A stretch of 49,111 bases of DNA, from positions 1 to 49,111 of the forward strand of contig NZ_CACAYO010000010.1 in assembly GCF_902536725.1 (NCBI RefSeq), in the 5' to 3' direction. This document shows positions 35,769 to 44,876 of the stretch, in pieces. The translations under genes and the position numbers were made by a program. The DNA is from an uncultured Prochlorococcus sp. Its GTDB lineage: Bacteria > Cyanobacteriota > Cyanobacteriia > PCC-6307 > Cyanobiaceae. The notes beneath the pieces are model-generated. The model worked only from the letters and a program-made list of their open reading frames with translations, made no database searches and had not been told where the DNA came from. How positions within the stretch are numbered: the stretch's first letter is position 1; the number at the start of each line of letters is the position of its first letter.

Positions 35769-38375
35769 TTGGATCACACACTTGTTATTGTTGAAAGTCC
35801 CACCAAAGCAAAAACCATTAGAAAGTTTTTGCCTTCTAATTTTGAAGTTCTCGCTTCAATGGGACATGTAAGAGATCTTCCAAAAGGAGCTGCTGAAATA
35901 CCTGCTGCAGTTAAAAAGGAAAAATGGTCAAGGATAGGAGTTAATACAACAGAAGATTTTGAACCACTTTATATAGTTCCAAAAGATAAGAAAAAGGTTG
36001 TTAAAGAGTTAAAAGATGCATTGAAAGGTGCGACCCAGCTATTGCTGGCAACTGATGAAGATAGAGAGGGAGAAAGTATTAGTTGGCATCTCCTGCAAAT
36101 ACTTAAGCCTAAAATACCAACTAAAAGAATGGTTTTTCATGAAATTACTAAGAAGGCAATTAATAAAGCTTTAGACCAAACAAGAGAAATTGATATGGAA
36201 CTTGTTCAGGCTCAAGAAACAAGAAGAATCTTAGATAGGCTTTTTGGATATGAATTATCTCCTTTACTTTGGAAGAAGGTAGCCCCCCGATTATCTGCTG
36301 GTCGTGTTCAATCAGTTTCTGTAAGACTTCTTGTTAGGAGAGAGAGAGAAAGAAGATCCTTTAAAAAAGCTAGTTACTGGGGGATTAAAGCTTCCCTAGT
36401 AAAAGATAATGTTACTTTCGAATCTAAATTATTCAGTTTAAACGGTCAAAGAATTTCTAATGGTTCCGATTTCGATGAACAGACCGGTAAATTGAAAGAT
36501 GGAAATAAATCTTTAATTATTGGAGAGGAACAAGTAAATGATTTATTGAAGATTTTTTCCTCTGAGGCTTGGTTAGTCTCAAAAATTGAAAAAAAACCAT
36601 CTACTCGTAAGCCAGTTCCTCCATTTACAACTAGCACATTACAACAAGAAGCAAATAGAAAGCTTCGTTTGTCTGCAAGAGAAACTATGAGATGTGCACA
36701 AGGGCTATATGAGAGAGGTTTTATAACATATATGAGAACTGATTCGGTTCACCTCTCCGAACAAGCCACAAGAGCTGCTAGAGAATGTGTTAGTTCTATG
36801 TATGGAAAAGAATATTTATCTAACTCACCAAGACAATTTAATTCAACTGCAAGAAATGCTCAAGAAGCTCACGAAGCTATTAGGCCGGCAGGTGAGGTAT
36901 TTAAAACACCAAAGGAAACTAATCTAACTGGAAGAGACTTATCACTTTACGATTTAATTTGGAAAAGAACTGTAGCTAGTCAAATGGCAGAAGCTAGGTT
37001 AACAATGATTAATGCCGAAATTAGTGTAGGGGATGGACTCTTTAAATCGAGCGGGAAAAGTATTGATTTCGCAGGATTCTTCAGAGCTTATGTCGAGGGA
37101 AGTGATGACCCAAGTTCATCCCTTGAACAACAAGAAATTATTCTCCCAAATTTAACAACTGGAACATGTCTTGCAGTTACTAATAAGGAATCTACTTTTC
37201 ATGAAACTAAACCTCCTGCAAGATATACAGAGGCTGCATTAGTTAAAGTTCTTGAAAAAGAAGGAATTGGAAGGCCTTCTACCTATGCCAGCATTATTGG
37301 AACCATAGTCGATAGAGGTTATGCGAATATATCTTCCAATTCTTTGGCTCCAACGTTTACAGCTTTTGCGGTCACTGCTCTATTAGAAGAACATTTTCCT
37401 GATTTGGTTGATACTACTTTTACTGCAAAAATGGAATCTTCATTGGATGAAATATCTTCAGGCAATCTTGAGTGGCTACCATACCTCGAAACTTTCTATA
37501 AAGGTAAAAATGGTTTGGAGGTAAAGGTTCAGAAAACAGAAGGTGATATTGATGGTAAAGCTTATAGACAAGTTGAATTCGAAGACCTTCCTTGCGTAGT
37601 CAGAATAGGCTCTAACGGACCTTGGCTAGAGGGTACAAAAATTGATGAATCTGGTAATGAAATTCAGGCTAAAGGTAATCTTCCAATGGATATTACTCCT
37701 GGTGATTTAGACATAAAACAAGTTGATCAAATTTTAAGTGGCCCATCGGATCTTGGAACTGATCCAAAAACAGGGGAAAAAGTCTTTTTAAGATTTGGCC
37801 CTTATGGACCTTACGTTCAATTGGGAAATAATGATCAAGTTAAAGCTAAACCAAGAAGAGCTTCATTACCCAAAGAGTTAAAAACTGATGATCTAACTCT
37901 AGATGAGGCTCTTGTACTTTTAAGTTTGCCTAGATTGTTAGGAGTTCATCCTGAAGGTGGAGTTATTGAGGCTGATAGAGGAAGATTTGGCCCTTATATC
38001 AAATGGATTAAAAATGAAAATGAATCTGAAAACAGATCCTTAAAGAAAGAGGATGATGTTTTTACAGTTGATATAGAACGAGCATTAGAAATTCTTGCGA
38101 TGCCAAAAATGGGTAGAGGTGGTCAAGAGGTTCTTAAAGACTTTGGAAAACCGAAAGAATTTAAAGAAAAAATTCAAATATTAAATGGAAGATATGGCGT
38201 CTATTTAAAATGTGGCAAAACTAATGTTTCGATTGCCAAAGATACTGATATAGAGAAATTTACCATAGATGATGCAGTATCTCTTTTAGAAGAAAAACTA
38301 AAAGATAAAAAAGGCGCAATTTTAAAAAAAACAAAGATTAGTAATAAAAAAACTACTAGGAAAAAGAAAAGTTAG
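35769..38375 (+). CDS. topA: DNA topoisomerase I (TopA)
   Basis: Type IA topoisomerase that relaxes negative supercoils. The 868-residue protein opens with the Toprim domain (DHTLVIVESPTKAKTIRKFL and LATDEDREGESISWH). The catalytic tyrosine is Tyr321 in GFITYMRTDSVHLS. Further core blocks are QEAHEAIRPAG and EGIGRPSTYASIIGTIVDRG. The C-terminus, from about residue 590, has repeated topoisomerase C-terminal units of the type RFGPYGPYVQLG instead of zinc fingers, as in other cyanobacteria, and ends in a Lys-rich tail. The start is TTG. Confidence 0.96.
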   Translation: MDHTLVIVESPTKAKTIRKFLPSNFEVLASMGHVRDLPKGAAEIPAAVKKEKWSRIGVNTTEDFEPLYIVPKDKKKVVKELKDALKGATQLLLATDEDREGESISWHLLQILKPKIPTKRMVFHEITKKAINKALDQTREIDMELVQAQETRRILDRLFGYELSPLLWKKVAPRLSAGRVQSVSVRLLVRRERERRSFKKASYWGIKASLVKDNVTFESKLFSLNGQRISNGSDFDEQTGKLKDGNKSLIIGEEQVNDLLKIFSSEAWLVSKIEKKPSTRKPVPPFTTSTLQQEANRKLRLSARETMRCAQGLYERGFITYMRTDSVHLSEQATRAARECVSSMYGKEYLSNSPRQFNSTARNAQEAHEAIRPAGEVFKTPKETNLTGRDLSLYDLIWKRTVASQMAEARLTMINAEISVGDGLFKSSGKSIDFAGFFRAYVEGSDDPSSSLEQQEIILPNLTTGTCLAVTNKESTFHETKPPARYTEAALVKVLEKEGIGRPSTYASIIGTIVDRGYANISSNSLAPTFTAFAVTALLEEHFPDLVDTTFTAKMESSLDEISSGNLEWLPYLETFYKGKNGLEVKVQKTEGDIDGKAYRQVEFEDLPCVVRIGSNGPWLEGTKIDESGNEIQAKGNLPMDITPGDLDIKQVDQILSGPSDLGTDPKTGEKVFLRFGPYGPYVQLGNNDQVKAKPRRASLPKELKTDDLTLDEALVLLSLPRLLGVHPEGGVIEADRGRFGPYIKWIKNENESENRSLKKEDDVFTVDIERALEILAMPKMGRGGQEVLKDFGKPKEFKEKIQILNGRYGVYLKCGKTNVSIAKDTDIEKFTIDDAVSLLEEKLKDKKGAILKKTKISNKKTTRKKKS

Positions 38376-38381
38376 AAAAAT

Positions 38382-39083
38382 ATGATTTTAAAAAAAAAAG
38401 AATTTTTTTTATTAGTTTTTTTAATTTTCTTGCAATCATGCTCTGGAGGGAGAATTGGAAATTTTCTTGAAAGTAGTTTTAATGATTTAGAAAAAACAAG
38501 TAAAAATGAAGATTTACAAAATAACTTTTTAAATAAAAACGATATAAATTTAGAAAAAGAAAACAAAAAATTTGATGATAAAAAAAATAAAAAAATTAAA
38601 AAAGTAGAAAAGCTAAAAAATGTTCCTGAAAGTAAAAATGATATAAATTTAGAAAAAGAAAACAAAAAATTTGATGATAAAAAAAATAAAAAAATTAAAA
38701 AAGTAGAAAAGCTAAAAAATGTTCCTGAAAGTAAAAATGATATAAATTTAGAAAAAGAAAACAAAAAATTTGATGATAAAAAAAATAAAAAAATTAAAAA
38801 AGTAGAAAAGCTAAAAAATGTTCCTGAAAATAAAAACGATATAAATTTAGAAAAAGAAAACAAAAAATTTGATGATAAAAAAAATAAAAAAATTAGGAAT
38901 CTTTCAAAAAAAAGAAAAATTGAGCTTCAATCTTACAAAATAATATTCATTTTAAAAGATGTAGATCCAAAAGATCCCACGGAAGAGTTAAGTTCCATAT
39001 TGAGTAATTCTGAGGTAAATTTTGAAATAGAAAAGATTGAACGTATCTTAGATTCAAAAAATAAAAGTATGAATAAAAATTAA
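38382..39083 (+). CDS. Repeat-containing lipoprotein of unknown function
   Basis: A 233-residue predicted lipoprotein. The signal peptide is followed by a lipobox, FLIFLQSC, with lipidated Cys20. Residues 54-171 are 3.6 copies of a 33-residue, highly charged Lys/Asn/Glu repeat (NDINLEKENKKFDDKKNKK...), probably an extended helix or coiled coil. The last 55 residues look like an independent folded part: LQSYKIIFILKDVDPKDP then EELSSILSNSEVNFEIEKIE. It starts seven bases after topA. Likely site: the periplasm side of a membrane. The gene is intact, since repeats are multiples of three. I do not recognise the C-terminal domain. Confidence 0.78.
   Translation: MILKKKEFFLLVFLIFLQSCSGGRIGNFLESSFNDLEKTSKNEDLQNNFLNKNDINLEKENKKFDDKKNKKIKKVEKLKNVPESKNDINLEKENKKFDDKKNKKIKKVEKLKNVPESKNDINLEKENKKFDDKKNKKIKKVEKLKNVPENKNDINLEKENKKFDDKKNKKIRNLSKKRKIELQSYKIIFILKDVDPKDPTEELSSILSNSEVNFEIEKIERILDSKNKSMNKN
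38541..38895 (+). repeat. 99-bp tandem direct repeat, 3.6 copies
   Basis: The unit begins GATATAAATTTAGAAAAAGA at 38541, 38640, 38739 and 38838, exactly 99 bases apart. Copies are almost identical, with occasional C/T or G/A changes, and the last copy is cut after about 58 bases. The unit keeps the reading frame (33 codons). Confidence 0.95.
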
Positions 39084-39103
39084 TTAAAAATGTTCAACAA
39101 AAA

Positions 39104-39742
39104 ATGAAAATAACAACAAAAACTGAAGCATTAAATATTGTTGAGACCTCTTATTTAGCATCTCTTTCGTCTTTATTATGGGTTGCATTATATTATCTGC
39201 CAATTGGGGGAGCTTTATTAAGGTTGGTCTTACCCCTCCCAATGATCTTGTTGCACTTGAGAAGAGGAACTAAAATTGCATTGGAAGGACTTTTAATACA
39301 ATTTCTACTTTTATTCATAATTATGGGTCCTGTTAGAGGAACTTTATTTTTATTTCCTTATGGGATCTTGGCTTTTTGGTTAGGTAGGTGTTGGTTTATT
39401 AAAAAGAGTTGGAAACTTAGTTTAACTGGGGGAGTTGTTATTGGAACCCTTGGCTTCTTACTGAGAGTAATAGCATTATCTACATTGGTTGGAGATAATC
39501 TTTGGGTGTTAATTACTAGAGCGAGTTATGGTTTAATAGAAAAGTTCATTGGATTATTTAATTTACCTTTATATCCCTCAATTTTGACTATACAATTAGG
39601 TGCAATTTTATTAATAATTTTTCAAGAAATAGTTTATGTTTTAACTGTACATGTAGTTGCTTATTCTCTGTTTCCTCGATTTAAATTAACCATCCCTGAT
39701 CCTCCAAGATTATTAAATAGCTTAGTTGATTTTAATAATTAA
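39104..39742 (+). CDS. DUF2232 integral membrane protein
   Basis: A 212-residue protein with about five hydrophobic helices and little soluble sequence. The segments YYLPIGGALLRLVLPLPMIL and LHLRRGTKIALEG, with RGTLFLFPYGILAFWLG, fit the cyanobacterial DUF2232 family (YybS-like), whose fold recalls the S-component or ECF-type small transporters. The substrate and function are unknown. It follows the repeat lipoprotein by 20 bases and precedes the CobT-like gene by 11, suggesting one transcript. Confidence 0.75.
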   Translation: MKITTKTEALNIVETSYLASLSSLLWVALYYLPIGGALLRLVLPLPMILLHLRRGTKIALEGLLIQFLLLFIIMGPVRGTLFLFPYGILAFWLGRCWFIKKSWKLSLTGGVVIGTLGFLLRVIALSTLVGDNLWVLITRASYGLIEKFIGLFNLPLYPSILTIQLGAILLIIFQEIVYVLTVHVVAYSLFPRFKLTIPDPPRLLNSLVDFNN

Positions 39743-39753
39743 AAAAAGTAAGA

Positions 39754-40911
39754 ATGTACAGTACAGAATTAGGGATTAATATTTTTGGTAATGAATCCAA
39801 CAAAAAAAGACAACTTAATAAGATAGAGATACTTAAAAAGAATATTAAAAATTTAAAAATATTTCTTATAATTGCGGGTACTAATACATCTCAAATTCCA
39901 GGAATTTCTGCAGCAGGTATTAATGCAAAATCAAGGAGAATAACTGCGCTCGCAGATGCTGAATTTTTGCTTGGGGGTGCTTCAAAAGATCATAAATATA
40001 AATTGCCTCTTCTCAATGCAGGAGTAACTCCTGCCCTAATAAGTCATGTTTGTTCAAAGCTTATAAATATTTATCCAGTTATTGTTCCTCTGGGAATAGG
40101 AACAAAGCCTTATTTTAATCATTTGGTTGTAGAAGATAGAAATTTGGGCCCTTCAAATTGTCTTACTACTGGTAAATCGATGACTAAAGAGAGAGTTTTA
40201 AATCTCTATGAAAAAGGTCTTGCGATAGGAAAATCCTTAAAACAACCAGTTTTAATTTCTGAATCTGTTCCGGGTGGCACTACAACTGCTCAAGCAGTAA
40301 TGGAAGCTTTTGGTTTGCAGGTATCTAATTTAGTAGGGAGTAGTTTATTTAAAGCTCCAAGAGAATTAAGAAGAAAAGTAGTTAAAAGAGGACTTTTAAA
40401 TGCAAATTTCAAGGCTGATTTCGACTCTTTTGATGTTGTCGCAGCGGTAGGTGATCCTTTCCAAGCTTTCTCAATGGGTCTATTGATTGGTGCCAGGTTA
40501 GCAAAACAACCTGTAATATTATCTGGAGGAAGTCAGATGTTAGCGGTCATTTTGCTTGGATTAGAATTTTTAGATGAAAAAAATAAAGATGAATTTATTG
40601 AAGACGTTTTTATTGCTACAACTGGTTGGCTTATGAAAGATAATTCTCTAAATGATTTAGTTAATCTAATTAATGAAAAATATGATATCAAATTATTAGG
40701 TTTAGCCAGTCCTTTAAATTTCAAATCTTCAAAATATAAAGAATTGAGGGATTATGAATTAGGTCATGTAAAAGAAGGTGTAGGTGCTGGTGGAATATCA
40801 TTGCTTGCTTTCTTAGATGGATTTAAAAATGAAGAAATAGTCTCATTGTGTCAACTAAATCTAGAAATGATGAAGAGCCTAGGTCAAATTTCTTTAGAGA
40901 AGGATTGCTGA
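39754..40911 (+). CDS. CobT-like phosphoribosyltransferase family protein (TIGR00303 type)
   Basis: A 385-residue protein related to nicotinate-nucleotide:dimethylbenzimidazole phosphoribosyltransferase, which activates the lower base of cobalamin. Shared features include IAGTNTSQIPGISAAGINAK, RITALADAEFLLGGASKDHK, LLNAGVTPALISHV, SESVPGGTTTAQAVM and a Gly-rich C-terminal VGAGGISLLAFLDGF. It is of the long CobT-like group rather than classical CobT. Prochlorococcus is reported to make pseudocobalamin with adenine as lower base, so the natural substrate is open. The next gene starts immediately after its stop. Confidence 0.78.
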   Translation: MYSTELGINIFGNESNKKRQLNKIEILKKNIKNLKIFLIIAGTNTSQIPGISAAGINAKSRRITALADAEFLLGGASKDHKYKLPLLNAGVTPALISHVCSKLINIYPVIVPLGIGTKPYFNHLVVEDRNLGPSNCLTTGKSMTKERVLNLYEKGLAIGKSLKQPVLISESVPGGTTTAQAVMEAFGLQVSNLVGSSLFKAPRELRRKVVKRGLLNANFKADFDSFDVVAAVGDPFQAFSMGLLIGARLAKQPVILSGGSQMLAVILLGLEFLDEKNKDEFIEDVFIATTGWLMKDNSLNDLVNLINEKYDIKLLGLASPLNFKSSKYKELRDYELGHVKEGVGAGGISLLAFLDGFKNEEIVSLCQLNLEMMKSLGQISLEKDC

Positions 40912-41910
40912 ATGGTTTTAAAATTTGCAACTAGAAGAGAATTTTTAAATTGTGGTAAGCTTTCGCTTTTATTTTTCTTAAACTCTTGCAGTAATCTACC
41001 TAATAAAGTAAAAATTGCATTTCAAAATTCTTTTTATCCAGAATCTTTTAAAGATACGATTCCAAAAGATTGGAAGCAGGAAAAAATTAATTTTGAAAAT
41101 ATTCAGCTTCAAAAAAATAGAAAAACAATTTTAAACTCTGACTTTACTTTAATAAATGATGGATGGATTTCTAGTATAGATTTTTCAGAATTTGAAAAAA
41201 TAAATGAATATTTTCTGTTTGAAAATTTGGATAAGAGATCGATAGATTTTTTGGGAAATTTTAACCAAAATCAGAAAAGTAAATTATTTCCAATTGGCGT
41301 AGTACCCTATACAATTATTATTAAAAATAATAAAGAATTAATAAATTCAGCCAGAACATCTTGGGATTTTCTTCTTTCTAAAAAATTAACTGGGAAAATT
41401 ATTTTTCCACAAAGTCCCAGAATAATATTGTCAATTGCTCAAAAAATTAATTCATCTAATTCTTTAAAGAAACTCAAAAGCCAAGCAATGATATTTGATG
41501 ATAAAAATATGCTCAATTGGTTGATTAATTCTGATGCCAGTGTTGCAATAGTTCCTTATAGTCTCTGTTCAAAATATTTAAAAATAGATCCAAGGCTTTC
41601 TTTAGTTTTCCCTAGCCAAGGCGTACCTTTGATGTGGCATTTTCTACTTAGTCGATCAAATCTAAATAATGCAATATTAATTAAATGGATTAAATCTTTA
41701 GAAAATAAATCAATTGTAGATAAATTAGTAAGCCAGGGTTGGTATCTTCCTTTCAATAGTGATTATTGGCAAAGTAAATATAAATCTGAAATATTGCCCA
41801 TCTCAGGACCCTCTGAGAAATGTTGGGAAAATAGTTGGTCTTTTCCTGTCTTAACAAATGAACAAAAAATTAATCTTAAAAATATCTGGAATGAGTCCCT
41901 ATCCCCATAA
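40912..41910 (+). CDS. PotD-like extracellular solute-binding lipoprotein
   Basis: A 332-residue predicted periplasmic lipoprotein. A twin-arginine-like TRREFLNCGKLSLLFFL segment leads into the lipobox LNSC. The body has the order of a type-II solute-binding protein of the spermidine/putrescine (PotD) kind: FPIGVVPYTIIIKNNKEL, TSWDFLLSKKLTGKIIFPQS and GVPLMWHFLLS. No transporter genes are adjacent, so the ligand is a guess. It starts on the base after the CobT-like stop, and its 3' end overlaps the convergent reductase gene by 12 bases. Confidence 0.7.
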   Translation: MVLKFATRREFLNCGKLSLLFFLNSCSNLPNKVKIAFQNSFYPESFKDTIPKDWKQEKINFENIQLQKNRKTILNSDFTLINDGWISSIDFSEFEKINEYFLFENLDKRSIDFLGNFNQNQKSKLFPIGVVPYTIIIKNNKELINSARTSWDFLLSKKLTGKIIFPQSPRIILSIAQKINSSNSLKKLKSQAMIFDDKNMLNWLINSDASVAIVPYSLCSKYLKIDPRLSLVFPSQGVPLMWHFLLSRSNLNNAILIKWIKSLENKSIVDKLVSQGWYLPFNSDYWQSKYKSEILPISGPSEKCWENSWSFPVLTNEQKINLKNIWNESLSP

Positions 41911-43041
41911 TCTTTTTGTAGGATTTTCAATTAATAAGTTATGAGTTTCTTTTAATAAATTTGGTATATCTAATTTACTAGGACATTTAGGAACACATTC
42001 ATTACATTCTTGACAAAATGCGGAATTTTTTTCTTCCCACCAGTGGCCAGCTTTTCCTATTAAATTGTATCTTTCTTTTGAAAATTCTAATTGGCCATAA
42101 CCAATAGATACATTTCTTAAACGAAGTATTTCTGGAATAGGCACTTCATTTGGACATGGAAGACAAGATCTACATTGTTCGCATTTGGTTGAGTTTAACC
42201 TTTCATTAGAAACTTCCTCAATTTTATTCAGGGCGATTTTTTCAAGTTTTGTAAGCTTCTCGAATGAGTTTCTAAGTTTATGAGCAAATTCAAAATCTTT
42301 TTTGTTTGTCGCCCCCAATGATAAAGTTGTAATGCCTTTTGCTAGCAGAAATCGATATGCTAATTCTAATGGATGAAAAGGCTTAGAGGCCTCTATCAAA
42401 ATATCACTTGGAGAATACAATCTACCGCCTTTATCAGCAGGGGATATTGCTAAAACTCCCATACCTTTTTTTATAGCTTCCTCTGCTAAAGCAATCTTTG
42501 ATTGATCTAAATAATGTAAATGAAGACTACAAAAAGTAAAAACTTCACAGTTAATTGCATCTTTAATTAGTGAATAACTTCCGTGAGAACTAAAACCAAC
42601 TTGATCAACTAGTTCTTTCTCAAGTATCCAAGATATGAATTTCTTACCCTCTCCAGTAAGAACCCAATCTAGATGTTGTTTTAAGTTGAGTCCGTGAATT
42701 GCAAGATTATTAATTTTTTTGCGATTTAAATTTTTAAGAGACTTTTTAAAATTATTTTTTAAAAAGTCAAAATCACCCTTTGGTAAAACTTTAGAAGTAA
42801 TTACCCAATTTTTTTCGTTTATATTCTCTTCTATTGCTAATTTTTTTATTGAATTTCCAATAAGTGATTCAGCATCACCATAAGATGGTGCTGTTTCTAT
42901 ATGGTTGATTCCTACATAATATGCATTTTTTATTATGCTATACATTTTCTCGAGACTTTCAGTTGCTCGCATTGTCCCTAAAGTGAATAAGCTCACTTTC
43001 GCCCCTAACCCAAATGACCTTTTTTGTGAATTAATAATCAT
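41899..43041 (-). CDS. Aldo/keto reductase with C-terminal 4Fe-4S ferredoxin domain
   Basis: A 380-residue protein of the COG1453 type. Residues 1-280 form the aldo/keto reductase barrel: HIETAPSYGDAESLIGN holds the catalytic Tyr with Glu where the classical Asp stands, and VITSKVLPKGD holds the catalytic Lys. The C-terminus has two Cys clusters, CEQCRSCLPCPNEVPIPEIL and CQECNECVPKCPSKLDIPNL, typical of two [4Fe-4S] sites. The fusion suggests electron transfer from ferredoxin-like centres to a carbonyl substrate, which is unknown. ATG start, 112 bases from the divergent ribE. Confidence 0.85.
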   Translation of the reverse strand: MIINSQKRSFGLGAKVSLFTLGTMRATESLEKMYSIIKNAYYVGINHIETAPSYGDAESLIGNSIKKLAIEENINEKNWVITSKVLPKGDFDFLKNNFKKSLKNLNRKKINNLAIHGLNLKQHLDWVLTGEGKKFISWILEKELVDQVGFSSHGSYSLIKDAINCEVFTFCSLHLHYLDQSKIALAEEAIKKGMGVLAISPADKGGRLYSPSDILIEASKPFHPLELAYRFLLAKGITTLSLGATNKKDFEFAHKLRNSFEKLTKLEKIALNKIEEVSNERLNSTKCEQCRSCLPCPNEVPIPEILRLRNVSIGYGQLEFSKERYNLIGKAGHWWEEKNSAFCQECNECVPKCPSKLDIPNLLKETHNLLIENPTKRLWG

Positions 43042-43153
43042 CTAAATATGATCAATTTCTTTTTATTTAATCTTTAATTTATTTATAGTTGAAAATCATT
43101 TAAAGTAAATTAAAGTAAATACAAAATTTTGCAAAAATATTTTTCTTAAATCT

Positions 43154-43807
43154 ATGTTTACAGGAATAATTCAATCAGTTGGAAAACTAAGACAAGAAAA
43201 AAATATTTTAGAAATTGAAATTCTAGATAATTTATTTGATATGGCCATCGGTGACAGCATAGCTGTTGATGGAATTTGTTTAACAGTTAAAGAGATTTTC
43301 CAAAATAAATTTACTGTTGATGTTAGTGAGGAGACATTAAAAAAAACAACTTTAGGAGTAAAGTCGAACCTCAATCAGATTGTTAATTTGGAGCCCGCGC
43401 TTAGGGTGTCTGACCGTCTAGGAGGGCATATAGTCAGCGGACATGTTGATGGCCTTGGAACGGTCGAGAATATAGAAAAATTAGAGAAATCTTGGCTCTT
43501 ATCAATAAAATGGAAAAATAATAATTTTTCAAAATATGTAGTTAATAAAGGGAGTATTTGTGTAAATGGTATAAGTCTTACGATTGCAAAATATGAGCAG
43601 GAAGGAGAAATATTTACTATTGCGATAATTCCTCATACTTGGCATAAAACAAATCTAAATAAATTAAATATCGGTGATAGCGTAAACCTTGAGGCAGATG
43701 CACTAATTAAATATGTAGAGAAATTACTTTTATTTAATAAAAATACTAATCAAGATTTATCTTCAAATAATATTTCTTCTGAGTGGCTTGAAGAAAACGG
43801 TTGGTAG
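43154..43807 (+). CDS. ribE: Riboflavin synthase alpha subunit
   Basis: A 217-residue protein made of two homologous lumazine-binding barrels. It starts MFTGIIQSVGKLRQEKN, and each half has an SxVDGxCLT-type block: GDSIAVDGICLTVKEI in the first and KGSICVNGISLTIAK in the second. GGHIVSGHVDGLGTV links the halves. It makes riboflavin from two lumazine molecules. Length and start are normal. It converges on cyAbrB with ten bases between. Confidence 0.95.
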   Translation: MFTGIIQSVGKLRQEKNILEIEILDNLFDMAIGDSIAVDGICLTVKEIFQNKFTVDVSEETLKKTTLGVKSNLNQIVNLEPALRVSDRLGGHIVSGHVDGLGTVENIEKLEKSWLLSIKWKNNNFSKYVVNKGSICVNGISLTIAKYEQEGEIFTIAIIPHTWHKTNLNKLNIGDSVNLEADALIKYVEKLLLFNKNTNQDLSSNNISSEWLEENGW

Positions 43808-43817
43808 AATATATTTT

Positions 43818-44171
43818 TTAATTTAATAGAATCAGATGAATCGTTTTTGATTCTTTTTTAAGATCGATTTTAAATTCCTGACCAGGTTCTAGACCTAATT
43901 TTTTGGTGTAGGCATGACCTATTAATAGGTTCCCATTGCCATGAACCTTAGTTTTGAATTCTGTCTGTCTGCCTCTTGCAGCTCTATTACCATTTTTCCC
44001 CTGACGACCATTTCCTATTTTGTAACCCTTAGCTTCAATAAGCGCTCTATAAAAACTTTTTCTTAAGATTCTTCCGCTGGGACCTACGTAACCACAACCT
44101 TTTGCTATCTCATCTTCAGATTTTTTACTTAATAATTTTGCTTTTTCAAGAAGTTCTTTTCCTTCTAGCAT
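43818..44171 (-). CDS. cyAbrB-family transcriptional regulator
   Basis: A 117-residue member of the cyanobacterial AbrB-like family, whose members adjust carbon/nitrogen and photosynthesis gene expression in other cyanobacteria. The N-terminal part has the diagnostic block CGYVGPSGRILRKSFYRALI and KGYKIGNGRQGKNGNRAARG. The C-terminal swapped-hairpin-like domain has HGNGNLLIGHAYTKKLGLEP and the GQEFKIDL strand. It is the gene after ctaE on the minus strand, 96 bases away, so its link to the oxidase operon is uncertain. Confidence 0.9.
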   Translation of the reverse strand: MLEGKELLEKAKLLSKKSEDEIAKGCGYVGPSGRILRKSFYRALIEAKGYKIGNGRQGKNGNRAARGRQTEFKTKVHGNGNLLIGHAYTKKLGLEPGQEFKIDLKKESKTIHLILLN

Positions 44172-44267
44172 TATCTGACAAATTTCTAATTATATATTCT
44201 TACTAAAAAGTAAGACTGTGGCAATATAAATTAATAAAAAATATATTTAATTTTTAAAATTTATTTT

Positions 44268-44870
44268 TTATAAAAGATACAAAATTATAAATAAAATAAC
44301 CCATATTCCATCTACAAAATGCCAGTACAATTCAACAGCTTCCAAAGGGAACATATTTTGACTAGTTAATCGTCCACCCTTGATTCTCGATTGCCAAGCA
44401 ATAATTAAAATCATTAAAGTGCCAAGAGTGACATGTAATCCATGAAAACCAGTAAGAGCATAAAAAGTACTTGCAAATAAATTATCGGTTAATCCAAAAG
44501 GTAAATGAAAATATTCAAATAATTGGCATATTAAAAATATAAATCCAAGAAAAGCAGTAAAAAATAACCATTTTTGTGATTCAGAGTTTTCATCTTTTAA
44601 AAGTGCTTTGCCTGCTTTATGAAAAGTTGCACTACTAACAAGTAACAAAATTGTATTGAGTGTAGGTATTGGTAGTTCTAATTCATAAATAGCACCATCA
44701 GGTAATGGATTTACTGCTTTGTAAGTTAAATAAGCAGCAAAGAATCCAGCAAAAGTCATTCCGTCCGCAATTAGGAAAGTTATGAGACCAAACATTCTGA
44801 AGTCTTCATGTGTTTCATTGGCTTCAGAATTATTTTTTTGAATTTCTTTTGAGCTATCTAGAGTTGTCAT
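44268..44870 (-). CDS. ctaE: Cytochrome c oxidase subunit III
   Basis: A 200-residue five-helix form of subunit III of the aa3-type oxidase. It has FGLITFLIADGMTFAGFFAAY, LLLVSSATFHKAGKALL, FYALTGFHGLHVTLGTLMIL and the terminal VELYWHFVDGIWVILFIILYL. The conserved Glu and His of the last blocks are present. It starts six bases after ctaD on the same strand and belongs with ctaC and ctaD. Confidence 0.95.
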   Translation of the reverse strand: MTTLDSSKEIQKNNSEANETHEDFRMFGLITFLIADGMTFAGFFAAYLTYKAVNPLPDGAIYELELPIPTLNTILLLVSSATFHKAGKALLKDENSESQKWLFFTAFLGFIFLICQLFEYFHLPFGLTDNLFASTFYALTGFHGLHVTLGTLMILIIAWQSRIKGGRLTSQNMFPLEAVELYWHFVDGIWVILFIILYLL

Positions 44871-44876
44871 ATGTTT

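Noticed and set aside
38372..38863. Minus-strand frame of 163 residues rich in Phe, Leu and Ser, looking like a repeated membrane protein
   Set aside because: It is the complement of the 99-bp AT-rich repeat; its repetition follows from the plus-strand lipoprotein, which has a proper start, signal peptide and lipobox.
38541..38895. Possible CRISPR array
   Set aside because: The repeats are contiguous with no distinct spacers, lie inside a coding frame and have a 99-base period.
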